Positions 1 to 7,554 of a DNA stretch of 64,000 bases are shown here, piece by piece. Where the stretch lies: positions 1 through 64,000 of the forward strand of contig JAJDUZ010000027.1 in the NCBI GenBank assembly GCA_022826385.1. The letters are read 5' to 3'. The position numbers and the translations under genes are program-made. The stretch's first letter is position 1; the number at the start of each line of letters is the position of its first letter. Under the pieces are notes generated by a model that had not been told where the DNA came from, searched no databases, and saw only the letters and a list, made by a program, of their open reading frames with translations. This DNA is from Silicimonas sp. (GTDB lineage Bacteria; Pseudomonadota; Alphaproteobacteria; Rhodobacterales; Rhodobacteraceae).

Positions 1-460
1 CCCGCCTGAGTCGAAACGGCGGCTGGAAGCCTCCGCAATGCGCCAACGACAACCAGCCGGTGATGAAAATCGCGCTTGCGGCATGATTCGCGAAGAACAT
101 CAAAAATACAAAAAGTGAACCATACAAGAATCACGCCCGCGGGCAAAGCCGAAACGGGATCACGCAATCACTGCCGAAAAAGCCGAACCCGGTCCCGGAT
201 GACGTGCCGGCATGTCAAACACCGCGTCAAAACCCGCAGAGAAAAAATTAGCCGTGGCCGGATTTCCGACGAAAACCGGGGGATAAACTGTGAACAAAAG
301 GTTAACCGCACGAGCGCGGGTGTGGCAAGGTCTCTGTTTCCGTGCCTGTGAGGCGTGTGTTTTCTGCAAGGTGAACCAGCGCCAAGCGTGCTGCCGGCGC
401 CTACTTTTGCTGGTCTTCAGGCGCTGGCGCGCAGGGCCGGTTTGAGCCCAAAGTTACCAA
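1..460. other. Non-coding stretch, probable rpoB upstream region
   Basis: No convincing gene is visible here. The ORF at 76-351 is rich in Arg, Lys and Ser and looks like an out-of-frame reading. In alphaproteobacteria rpoB normally follows rplL on the same strand, so this stretch is inferred to be the leader or promoter region of an rpoB lying left of base 1. The minus strand carries an AT-richer patch around 290-320 that could hold a promoter, but I cannot assign -35 and -10 elements with confidence. Confidence 0.4.
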
Positions 461-805
461 CTATTGTTCCGAATAGATCGCAATCGCCAACCAAATCGGA
501 TAGGCGATGAATGCAGCCAAACATACTTTCCTTGACCCCACATTGTACTCTGCGGTGATCACTATCAGCGAGCAAAACGCCCAGATGAGAATAATGATAA
601 ATGGGAACTCGAAACTTCCCAACATGCCGAGGAAGCCAGCCACTGAGACTAGAATTCCCGAAAATGCGACTGTCCTTATGCTATTTCGCCAAACCGGATG
701 CTTGGGCCTGTCTTCTGTGCCGTAAATCCAAATAGCAAAATAACTCAGAATAAGTTCAAGAAGCTCTGCCACGAATGATGTCCATGCGACAATAAGGCGC
801 GCCAA
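461..805 (-). CDS. Orphan hypothetical membrane protein
   Basis: Predicted 114-aa protein with three or four hydrophobic segments (near residues 5-27, 45-66, 70-85 and 95-111), so an inner-membrane protein is likely. I do not recognise a family. The only start allowed after the upstream stop codon is TTG at 805, or an internal GTG about 11 codons later, and neither has a strong Shine-Dalgarno. Base composition is visibly more AT-rich than in rplJ-rplL next door, which suggests a late acquisition. It lies beyond the rplL terminator, so it would need its own promoter. Confidence 0.5.
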   Translation of the reverse strand: MARLIVAWTSFVAELLELILSYFAIWIYGTEDRPKHPVWRNSIRTVAFSGILVSVAGFLGMLGSFEFPFIIILIWAFCSLIVITAEYNVGSRKVCLAAFIAYPIWLAIAIYSEQ

Positions 806-881
806 CCACTAGTGAGCTAGTGCGACGGAATTGAGGCGAAGCCGAAAGACCACTTTGTCCCGCCTAGCGGACATCCAAACG

Positions 882-909
882 AAAAAGGCCGGAGCAATCG
901 CCCCGGCCC
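882..909 (-). terminator. Rho-independent terminator after rplL
   Basis: On the minus strand GGCCGGGGC-GATT-GCTCCGGCC forms a 9-bp stem with one G-T wobble, followed by TTTTT. It lies 24 nt past the rplL stop. A terminator here implies that rpoB to the left is transcribed partly or wholly from another promoter. Confidence 0.85.
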
Positions 910-932
910 TTCCTGACATCTGCGAAGGTCGA

Positions 933-1316
933 TTACTTGAGTTCGACTTCGGCGCCAGCTGCTTCCAGCTTGGCTTTGATTTCTTCGGCTTCTGCCTTCG
1001 GCGCGCCTTCCTTGACGGCCTTGCCACCGGCTTCGACCAGGTCCTTGGCTTCTTTCAGGCCAAGACCGGTGATGCCGCGCACTTCCTTGATCACGTTGAT
1101 CTTCTGAGCGCCAGCCGACTTGAGGATGACGTCGAACTCGTCCTTTTCCTCAGCCGCTGCACCGCCAGCGTCGCCGCCAGCCGGGCCAGCCATCATCACA
1201 GCGCCGCCAGCAGCGGGCTCGATGCCGTATTCATCCTTCAGGATGGTTTTCAGTTCCTGTGCTTCGAGAAGCGTGAGACCCACGATCTCTTCTGCAAGTT
1301 TCTTCAGATCAGCCAT
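933..1316 (-). CDS. rplL: 50S ribosomal protein L7/L12
   Basis: The 127-aa protein is full length for L7/L12. It has the N-terminal dimerisation segment (about residues 1-35), an Ala/Gly-rich flexible hinge (about 36-57) and the C-terminal factor-binding domain starting near DEFDVIL and containing the conserved [19 protein letters not shown] region (quoted in part as [14 protein letters not shown]). Multiple copies form the ribosomal stalk with L10 and recruit translation GTPases. The gene follows rplJ by 57 nt in the usual order and is closed by a strong terminator. Confidence 0.98.
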   Translation of the reverse strand: MADLKKLAEEIVGLTLLEAQELKTILKDEYGIEPAAGGAVMMAGPAGGDAGGAAAEEKDEFDVILKSAGAQKINVIKEVRGITGLGLKEAKDLVEAGGKAVKEGAPKAEAEEIKAKLEAAGAEVELK

Positions 1317-1373
1317 AGTTCTGTTCCGTTTCCAAATATGTGTTCCAACGCGTGAGCTTTACCCACACAGGTC

Positions 1374-1892
1374 TCAAGCGGCTTCCGCGCGCTCTTCGAC
1401 GGTCGAGAGAATGCTTGCGATGTTCGAAGCAGGGGCGCCAATCGCACCGGCGATGTTCGAACCAGGCGCACCAATGCAGCCCACGATCGAAGCAATAAGC
1501 TCCTCACGCGACGGCATCGAGGCGACGGCTTTCACACCGGCGGCATCAAGCGCCGTATCGCCCATCGAGCCACCAAGGATGACCAGCTTGTCATTGTCCT
1601 TGGCGTACTTGTCCATGACCCGCGCCGCAGCGGTCGGGTCTTCGGAATAGGCGAATACGGTCATACCCGACAGAAGGTCAGCCATATGTTCGTTCGGCTT
1701 CCCCTGAAGGGCGATCTTGGCGAGCCTGTTCTTGGCAACGCGGACGGAGCCTTCGGCTTCGCGCATCTGCGCCCGAAGGTCCTGCATCTCGGCAACCGTG
1801 AGACCTGCGTAATGGGCTACGACCACAACGCCAGAGCTTTCGAAGATCTGGCCGAGTTCCTCGACCACTTTTTCTTTCTGGGCTCTATCCAC
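1374..1892 (-). CDS. rplJ: 50S ribosomal protein L10
   Basis: L10 anchors L7/L12 dimers on the 23S rRNA. I place the start at GTG 1892 ([13 protein letters not shown]), giving 172 aa, because alphaproteobacterial L10 begins MDRAQKEK and a GGAG Shine-Dalgarno sits 8 nt upstream. The longer ATG at 1955 in the ORF track adds 21 unrelated residues that overlap the leader hairpin. The C-terminal helix that binds L7/L12 ([17 protein letters not shown]) is intact. The gene precedes rplL on the same strand and is probably autoregulated through its leader. Confidence 0.97.
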   Translation of the reverse strand: MDRAQKEKVVEELGQIFESSGVVVVAHYAGLTVAEMQDLRAQMREAEGSVRVAKNRLAKIALQGKPNEHMADLLSGMTVFAYSEDPTAAARVMDKYAKDNDKLVILGGSMGDTALDAAGVKAVASMPSREELIASIVGCIGAPGSNIAGAIGAPASNIASILSTVEERAEAA

Positions 1893-2205
1893 AGTTTCAC
1901 TCCAAGTATGGGAGGGGGACCCTCCCGGCTCATTCACGGAGGGCGACATGCCCACCGAAGAGTCCTTACGGGTCCGTCGTGAATAGCGCCGCCGGAACCC
2001 AGCGGCCCCGGAACGAATTCGTCTGTTCCCGTCTCGGGCAGGGATTATTCAAGCGCGTGCTCGAACCCACCGTCTCGGACGAAATATCCCGGGGTGAGCC
2101 GGGACGTGGCGCGTATAGAGCGAGTCGCAGCGTTTGGGAAGGGGGAATTTGAAACGGTCGCCTTTGGTACAGAGGGCCGCGCCCACCTTGTAAGCGGGCC
2201 GGGTG
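1893..2205 (-). promoter_or_regulatory. rplJ leader, probable L10 autoregulatory region
   Basis: A 313-nt non-coding region between the sulfotransferase stop and rplJ. Read on the minus strand it holds a stem-loop TTCGAGC-ACGC-GCTTGAA (2048-2065), a longer-range pairing ATTCACG/CGTGAAT (1978-1984 with 1932-1938), and a 7-bp hairpin GGGAGGG-TCC-CCCTCCC (1910-1926) about 8 nt before the GGAG Shine-Dalgarno. L10 leaders are known to bind L10(L12)4 and repress translation. This leader function is inferred from position and structure, not from a covariance match. Confidence 0.55.
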
Positions 2206-3714
2206 TCACCCGGTTTGTCTTGGCGGCTCGACGCCTTCCTGGCGGGATCGGTCGAGGGTCGTCCATTCGTCCAGCCACGCCCGGCCGCCCAGCGCCTCGA
2301 TGAACGGCTCAAGCTGAGCTTCGTAACGCGTCCATTTCCCAAGGCCCTTGGTATTCACCTTCTCGCGGACCTGTTCCATCGACGCGGTGGTGACAGCGTC
2401 GCTTCGCTGTTCCGGGTGCAGGCAGCGTTCGTCCCATTCAAGATCGAGAAACTCGAGAACCCGTCTGATGTTCGCTTCATGCGCCGTCACAAGCCCCTCG
2501 TACGACTGCCAACGAAACGCCGCTCCCAGCTTTTCCTCGTAATCCAGCGCAGAGTTCAAAGTCGCCCGAACCGCCACCGCCATTGATGCCCAGTCCCTTG
2601 TGAAGGGAAGTGGCGCGGAAAAATTGGTCTTCATGTTCGAAAGGCCGACATCCAAGGGATTGCGCGACATATAGACGAACTTGGCCTTGGGGAAGATGAC
2701 CGACGCAAACCCACAGTTAAGGAGGTTCATCGGTGTCTTGTCCAAAAGCATGGTGGAGCCTGCTGTTTCATCCGTCAGGTTGAAACGCCTCAGATACTCG
2801 GCCCGCACGGCGTTGATATCTTCAGGACCAATGGCATCGACCCAGTCCCAAGACTTTTGCAACTGCTTTGAGTGACAAAAGCCGTCAAGGCAGCGTTGCA
2901 GCGCGTTGGACTCGCCAAGCGTTTGAACCTTCTCGTGACAAACCAGAACGCTCTCCAGCAATGTCGTACCGGTTCGGGGCAACCCGACCACGAATACGAT
3001 ATTTGGACCTTCATCTTGCGCCAATTCCGGCCGTGCGCCCTGAAACGTCTCTTTCTGCCGGGTAACAATTTCTTCCAGTTTCCGCGCGTCGAGTTCCTGC
3101 TCTCCGAACTCTTTCGAGCGTTCGAACAACATCATCGCTTGATCAAGGTCGCCGGCCCTTTCTTCGATCTTGGCCAACAGATTGTACGCTTCCGCAAATT
3201 CGTCGTTCGTCATGCGGCCTGTCTCGGCACGTTTGCGCAAAGCGACGATCTCTTTGGCACCTCTCTTGAACGGCTTTACACGATCCAGCATCGTCAGTGC
3301 TTGCAAGTCGTTTGGATCGTATTTCAGGCACTTCATCGCGCATTTGCGAACGGCATCCCGGTCACCGAATGACAACCACATGCTGGCAAGTTTGCGCCAT
3401 GCCAGCGGGTTGGTCTTCAGCGATGTGGCGATCGAGGTCATCAGCTCAAGCGCTTTCTTCTGGTCGCCCAACTGCCAATAACAGGTCGCCATGTCGTTCA
3501 CCAAATCAGGATCAGGCCCGAGACGCTCGCGAAGACGCAACAAGACTTGCAACGCAACGCTGAAGCTGCGGTGATTGAACATACGCCCGATTTCAGGCCG
3601 CGCCTGGGCATAGGTGGCGACGTTCAAGATGGCGCCGCTGACTGTCTGTTGTTTTGCAAGCATTCTTGGACAACCCGCCTGATTGCGTTGGGCCAAGATA
3701 TACAAACTGACCAC
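2206..3714 (-). CDS. TPR-repeat sulfotransferase family protein
   Basis: The 502-aa protein has tetratricopeptide-like helices across about residues 50-215 and then a sulfotransferase domain. The PAPS 5'-phosphosulfate loop GLPRTGTTLLES is near residue 244, and a 3'-phosphate-binding segment YMSRNPLDVGLSN is near residue 345. The family transfers sulfate from PAPS to carbohydrate, peptide or small-molecule acceptors; the acceptor here is unknown. The ORF starts at a GTG. An in-frame ATG at 3663 (MLAKQQ) is a reasonable alternative, and neither has a clear ribosome site. It lies directly upstream of the rplJ leader, an unusual neighbour. Confidence 0.85.
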   Translation of the reverse strand: MVSLYILAQRNQAGCPRMLAKQQTVSGAILNVATYAQARPEIGRMFNHRSFSVALQVLLRLRERLGPDPDLVNDMATCYWQLGDQKKALELMTSIATSLKTNPLAWRKLASMWLSFGDRDAVRKCAMKCLKYDPNDLQALTMLDRVKPFKRGAKEIVALRKRAETGRMTNDEFAEAYNLLAKIEERAGDLDQAMMLFERSKEFGEQELDARKLEEIVTRQKETFQGARPELAQDEGPNIVFVVGLPRTGTTLLESVLVCHEKVQTLGESNALQRCLDGFCHSKQLQKSWDWVDAIGPEDINAVRAEYLRRFNLTDETAGSTMLLDKTPMNLLNCGFASVIFPKAKFVYMSRNPLDVGLSNMKTNFSAPLPFTRDWASMAVAVRATLNSALDYEEKLGAAFRWQSYEGLVTAHEANIRRVLEFLDLEWDERCLHPEQRSDAVTTASMEQVREKVNTKGLGKWTRYEAQLEPFIEALGGRAWLDEWTTLDRSRQEGVEPPRQTG

Positions 3715-3842
3715 ATAATTGTCCCGTGGTTTTCCGAATTGAGATGGGTCGCAAAATATCCGAAGAATTGACCGTCAATGTGTTTAAGAACCAACAAGTC
3801 AGTTCCTATCTACAAAGCCAGTCACACCAGGAAGGATCACCC

Positions 3843-4223
3843 ATGAAGACTGCCAAAGATTTCCTTGAAGAAGCAAACGCCGTCGTCCCCAAGATCTCGG
3901 CCGAGGACGGGATCGCCAAACATGCCGCCGGCAACACCGTGTTCGTCGATGTCCGCGACGCCACCAGCATTGCCGAAAGTGGAACGATTGCAGGCGCTCA
4001 GCGCGTTCCGCGCGGCATGATCGAGTTCATGGCCGACCCTGCTTTCGAAGCGTTCTATAACCCCGCATTGCAGAAAGACGCCGACCTCGTGCTGATCTGC
4101 GGTGCCGGTGGTCAGGCCGCGCTTGCCGGGAAAACGCTGAAAGAGATGGGCTATCAGAACGTCTCGAATGTCGGCGGGTTCAGCGCGTGGAAGGACGCGG
4201 GCGGACCGACCGAAGCGGGTTAA
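3843..4223 (+). CDS. Rhodanese-like sulfurtransferase, single domain
   Basis: The 126-aa cytoplasmic protein has one rhodanese domain. VFVDVRDATS is the conserved entry motif, and the active-site loop LICGAGGQAAL places the sulfur-accepting cysteine at residue 86. I start at ATG 3843, preceded by AGGAAGGAT; the ORF track adds 39 upstream residues with no domain content. Such proteins carry persulfide sulfur, but the partner is not shown. The gene is divergent from the sulfotransferase, and its TAA overlaps the moeA stop on the other strand by 4 nt. Confidence 0.9.
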   Translation: MKTAKDFLEEANAVVPKISAEDGIAKHAAGNTVFVDVRDATSIAESGTIAGAQRVPRGMIEFMADPAFEAFYNPALQKDADLVLICGAGGQAALAGKTLKEMGYQNVSNVGGFSAWKDAGGPTEAG

Positions 4224-5482
4224 CGGAAACTCGCGTAAGGAATGTACCTGACAGGAGTGCCGGGCGTGACATGCAGTGCCCCGTCCGGCAACTCCACCAC
4301 CCCATCCGCCCACGCGAGGCCAGAGATACGGCCCGATCCTTCCGAGTGAAAAACCTTAACAGAGCCATCACTTAGCATTCGGGCGCGCAGGTACTCCCGC
4401 CGCCCGGGCTTCTTCTGCTTCTCGAACGCCGCCGGCACCATGAACCCCTGCGGCACATGCCAGCCCTCGCCGCCGAGGACGCCGAAAGCGGGGCGGGCAA
4501 AGATTAACGTGCAGATCAGCGCCGCGACCGGGTTGCCGGGCAGGCCGAACACCGGCACGCCCTCCCAAACGCCCAGCGCCAACGGCCGCCCCGGTTTCAA
4601 AGCAATCCGCCAATCCCCCCGCACCCCTGCCTCACCAAGCAAGGCCGAGACATGGTCTTCATCCCCCGCCGAAGCGCCGCCCGAGGTCAGGATCACGTCG
4701 CAGTTTTCGACGCCCTTGTTCAAACGCGCGCGCAAGACATCACGGTCGTCCGGCACGTGGCCGAGGTCGACAGGGGTCATCCTCCAGTCCTCGACCAACG
4801 AGAGCAGCATCGGGCGGTTGGCGTCATAGGTGCGGGTCGGATCCGTGGTTTCTTCCGGCGCGGCAAGCTCGTCCCCGGTCGACAGCACACCGATCCTCAG
4901 CCGCTGGAACGCCGAGACATGTGTCACGCCAGTCGCGCTGAGCAGGGCCAACTCGGCGGGGCCAAGACGCGTCCCGGCGGCGAGAGCGACGTCGCCAGCC
5001 TCTACATCCTCCCCGGCCTTGCGCGCGTTCGCGCCCTGCCGGATCGGACCTTCAAACGCAATCCGTTCACCGTCCGACGTGACGTCTTCTTCAAGCACCA
5101 CCGTGTCCACACCGGCAGGCAGCACAGCGCCGGTCAGAATGCGGATGGCGTGACCAGCGGGAACCGTGCTGTCAAATGGCGCACCTGCCGCCGCTCGGCC
5201 GTCGACCAAGGGCAACTCCTGGTCTCCGTCACCCGTCGAGGCATGGGCGAAGCCGTACCCGTCGACAGCCGAGTTGGCGGCTGGCGGGTTTGAGCGAACG
5301 GCAACGGCCTCGGTCGCCAAGACCCGACCCAACGCGCCGTGCACATGCACGTTGTCTCGACCGACGACACAGGTCAGCCGTTCCTTCAGCCGCGCCAACG
5401 CGTCGTCCACCGGGGTCCAGTCGACGCCCGGCGGCAAGGCAAAACAGTCGTTCTTCAGGCGAGGCGGTTTCAAGTCCGACAT
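4220..5482 (-). CDS. moeA: Molybdopterin molybdenumtransferase MoeA
   Basis: Inserts molybdate into adenylylated molybdopterin, the last step of Mo-MPT synthesis. The 420-aa length fits the family. Visible motifs are AVDGYGFA near residue 65, LSTGDEL, the MPT-binding SGGASAGDEDHV, and LPGNPVAAL. I start at ATG 5482 (MSDLKPPRL), not the upstream ATG, because the latter lies deep in the preceding gene. It overlaps that gene by 13 nt, so it is the last member of an overlapped Moco operon running from fdhD. Confidence 0.95.
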   Translation of the reverse strand: MSDLKPPRLKNDCFALPPGVDWTPVDDALARLKERLTCVVGRDNVHVHGALGRVLATEAVAVRSNPPAANSAVDGYGFAHASTGDGDQELPLVDGRAAAGAPFDSTVPAGHAIRILTGAVLPAGVDTVVLEEDVTSDGERIAFEGPIRQGANARKAGEDVEAGDVALAAGTRLGPAELALLSATGVTHVSAFQRLRIGVLSTGDELAAPEETTDPTRTYDANRPMLLSLVEDWRMTPVDLGHVPDDRDVLRARLNKGVENCDVILTSGGASAGDEDHVSALLGEAGVRGDWRIALKPGRPLALGVWEGVPVFGLPGNPVAALICTLIFARPAFGVLGGEGWHVPQGFMVPAAFEKQKKPGRREYLRARMLSDGSVKVFHSEGSGRISGLAWADGVVELPDGALHVTPGTPVRYIPYASFR

Positions 5483-6321
5483 GCGGCGTCCTGCAATTCT
5501 TGCTCGTAACCCAGCCCGAAGATCCATCCTTCTTCGGGTGCGTCAACCGCAAGCATCGCTGCCAGACGGTCTTCAGGCAAGCCCGCAAGAGCCCGCGTCA
5601 GCAGCCGCACTTGCGCCCGATCCCGGATCTCATCCTTTTGGTCGCGGACGATCCCGTCGATCAGTGTGGGCCAGATTTCGACAAGCAGCACCGGCGCTTC
5701 GTTTTGTTGAAAAGGCCACACTGCTACATCCTGAGGAAACTCCAAACGCAACGACTGCAGCGCCGCTATCCCCGTCATCACCTGACCGCCGACGGCGCCT
5801 GCCCCGCCCATCTGCCAGCAAGTGAAGGCCCCTTGGGCCCTCTGCTCGGCAACACGCCTTTCGGATTGACCGTGGTCCCGGCGGTCGAGACCCTTTCTTG
5901 GCAAATGGGGAATGTCGTGCTTAAGCGCGTTGAACCAGAATGGCCCAACGCCGGGAAAAAGCGCATTGATCTCGCCGGCCAGGGCAAAGCGGTTGTTGCT
6001 GTTGGGCATATCGATCAGGTGCTCGTGCAGATAGGCCCAAACTTCGAATGGGTCATCTGTGCCTGTCAGGCCGCGGGCAAATCCGGTTGGATAACCGAAC
6101 GGGAAATCGAATGCCGCCAACAGCCGGCGACCGGCCAAAATCTCGGACGCGAAGAGCTTGCGGAGCCAATCTACGGCCAGCGGACGGTTGCGGAAGTAGA
6201 GCGGTTCCTGCTCGACGCCATCCAGCACGGCCCCGGCCCAAATGGCATCCTTGCGTGGTCTCGGTCCTGTATCGTTGCCGGAAGACCAGTCGACGACCAC
6301 AAAACTATCGAACGGCTTCAC
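5470..6321 (-). CDS. Conserved protein of Moco operon, RNase H-like fold suspected
   Basis: The 283-aa protein is not a standard Moco enzyme. Its N-terminus, FVVVDWSSGNDTGPRP, with a hydrophobic strand followed by an acidic residue, and the later AAFDFPFGYP resemble DUF429-type RNase H-like folds, but this is a visual impression. Homologues in Rhodobacterales are, to my recollection, annotated only as molybdopterin guanine dinucleotide synthesis-related because of their context. Its ATG overlaps the mobB stop (ATGA) and its end overlaps moeA by 13 nt, so it is surely co-translated with Moco genes. Function unknown. Confidence 0.75.
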   Translation of the reverse strand: MKPFDSFVVVDWSSGNDTGPRPRKDAIWAGAVLDGVEQEPLYFRNRPLAVDWLRKLFASEILAGRRLLAAFDFPFGYPTGFARGLTGTDDPFEVWAYLHEHLIDMPNSNNRFALAGEINALFPGVGPFWFNALKHDIPHLPRKGLDRRDHGQSERRVAEQRAQGAFTCWQMGGAGAVGGQVMTGIAALQSLRLEFPQDVAVWPFQQNEAPVLLVEIWPTLIDGIVRDQKDEIRDRAQVRLLTRALAGLPEDRLAAMLAVDAPEEGWIFGLGYEQELQDAACRT

Positions 6322-6812
6322 AGATTCAGCTCGCCCGCGATGAAATCAGCTATCGCCACAGTATCGTCCAAGTGAAACGTCGGCCTTCCCTCGACCGCAG
6401 CACCACTGTCCGAAGCGATTGCGCGAATGGATGTGTCATCCGGCGCAATCAACGGCGAGCCGGTTTCTGCCCGGTGTGCTTCGACTTTCGGATGGCGGTC
6501 CCGTTTGAAACCTTCGATCAGCACCAGGTCGACCGGCGCGAGTTTCGACAGCAATTCATCCAGTGTCGCCTCTTCGGTGTCGCGGTGCTCGTGCATCAGG
6601 GCCCACCGTTTGCGCGACGAAAGCAGTACCTGATGGGCGCCCGCTTCGCGGTGGCGATAGCTGTCCTTGCCCTTGTGATCGACGTCGAACACATGATGCG
6701 CGTGCTTGACGGTCGAGACGCGCAGACCCCGGGCCGTGAACTCGGCCACGAGCCGTTCCATCAGGCCAGTCTTGCCGGAGTTCTTCCAACCGGTGACACC
6801 CCAGACGTTCAT
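6318..6812 (-). CDS. mobB: Molybdopterin-guanine dinucleotide biosynthesis adaptor MobB
   Basis: GTP-binding accessory protein for the MobA reaction. The 164-aa form starts at ATG 6812 (MNVWGVTGWKNSGKT), which overlaps the mobA stop as ATGA. The ORF track start at 6929 lies inside mobA. The P-loop GWKNSGKTGLMERL spans residues 8-21, followed by the MobB-typical STVKHAHH and VDLVLIEGFKRD segments. It is co-translated with mobA and the 283-aa ORF. Confidence 0.95.
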   Translation of the reverse strand: MNVWGVTGWKNSGKTGLMERLVAEFTARGLRVSTVKHAHHVFDVDHKGKDSYRHREAGAHQVLLSSRKRWALMHEHRDTEEATLDELLSKLAPVDLVLIEGFKRDRHPKVEAHRAETGSPLIAPDDTSIRAIASDSGAAVEGRPTFHLDDTVAIADFIAGELNL

Positions 6813-7411
6813 GCCTGCTCCATCAGTCTTTGCGCCTCGGCCAGGTCTTCGGGCGTGTTCACGTTGAAGAACGGATCGAACCCCACAACCGGGAAGGACG
6901 CCATCGCCGTGCCATGGCTGTCGGTCCATTGCACGACTTTGCGCACACCATCGGTCAGCGCGTGGCGCAGATCACCGCGCAAGGCCGTCGGCCAAAGGCC
7001 GAAGGTCGGGTGCCGGCCATTCTCGGTTTTCGCCAAGGCGATTGGCTTGCCTTGGGTTTCAGCGGCGAGTTGCAGGCAGGGCACGAGGTCTGACGGGAAG
7101 AACGGCGTATCGGCAGCGGCCGTGACGATGTGCGATGCGCCTTGTTCCGCGGCCCAATCAAGACCGGCGAGGACACCGGCCAGTGGCCCTGCAAAGCCTT
7201 CAATGCTGTCAGCCAATACGGGCAGCCCTAGGGCATCAAAGCGCGCGGGGTCGCCATTGGCGTTCAGTGCCAAACCTTCGACCTGAGGCGACAAGCGGTC
7301 GATCACCAAATCAAGGAGTGTCCGATCCCCCAGCCGTAGCAAGCCCTTGTCGCCGCCGCCCATCCGGGTGGCCTGCCCGCCCGCAAGGATTACACCAAGA
7401 GGGGCCGTCAT
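6809..7411 (-). CDS. mobA: Molybdenum cofactor guanylyltransferase MobA
   Basis: Transfers GMP from GTP to Mo-molybdopterin to make the MGD form used by the DMSO reductase and formate dehydrogenase families. The 200-aa protein starts at ATG 7411 and has the nucleotide-binding signature LAGGQATRMGGGDKGLL at about residues 8-24 and the acidic TAAADTPFFP motif. The ATG overlaps the stop of a 48-codon ORF (ATGA), and its own stop overlaps mobB. The 27 extra N-terminal residues in the ORF track belong to the region of that small ORF in another frame. Confidence 0.95.
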   Translation of the reverse strand: MTAPLGVILAGGQATRMGGGDKGLLRLGDRTLLDLVIDRLSPQVEGLALNANGDPARFDALGLPVLADSIEGFAGPLAGVLAGLDWAAEQGASHIVTAAADTPFFPSDLVPCLQLAAETQGKPIALAKTENGRHPTFGLWPTALRGDLRHALTDGVRKVVQWTDSHGTAMASFPVVGFDPFFNVNTPEDLAEAQRLMEQA

Positions 7412-7554
7412 GCTGTCCACCGATATTTGGCTGCATCGCCGGTCCTGCCATCCGGGAAAACGGCATCCGGCGCGACCGCCACAACCCGGCACCCAAACGC
7501 ACAGTCATAGATGATGCCGACGCGAGTGGCCGAAAGTGCTCCGTCGTCTCTCAC
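7408..7554 (-). CDS. Candidate 48-aa small protein between fdhD and mobA
   Basis: Not in the ORF track. A GTG at 7554 overlaps the fdhD stop (GTGA), and the frame stays open for 48 codons to a TGA that overlaps the mobA ATG (ATGA). The translation starts VRDDGALSATRVGIIYDCAF and continues with GCRVVAVAPDAVFPDGRTGD, with a hydrophobic strand pair and two cysteines (C18, C22). I recognise no family. The exact 4-nt overlaps on both sides match the rest of this operon and are the main argument that it is translated. Alternatively it is a spacer kept open for translational coupling. Confidence 0.55.
   Translation of the reverse strand: MRDDGALSATRVGIIYDCAFGCRVVAVAPDAVFPDGRTGDAAKYRWTA

Noticed and set aside
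76-351. 91-aa plus-strand ORF at the window start
   Set aside because: Very basic, low-complexity composition without a ribosome site.
2048-2100. GGTTCGAGC in the rplJ leader, resembling a tRNA T-loop
   Set aside because: No acceptor stem, anticodon arm or D-arm can be folded around it.
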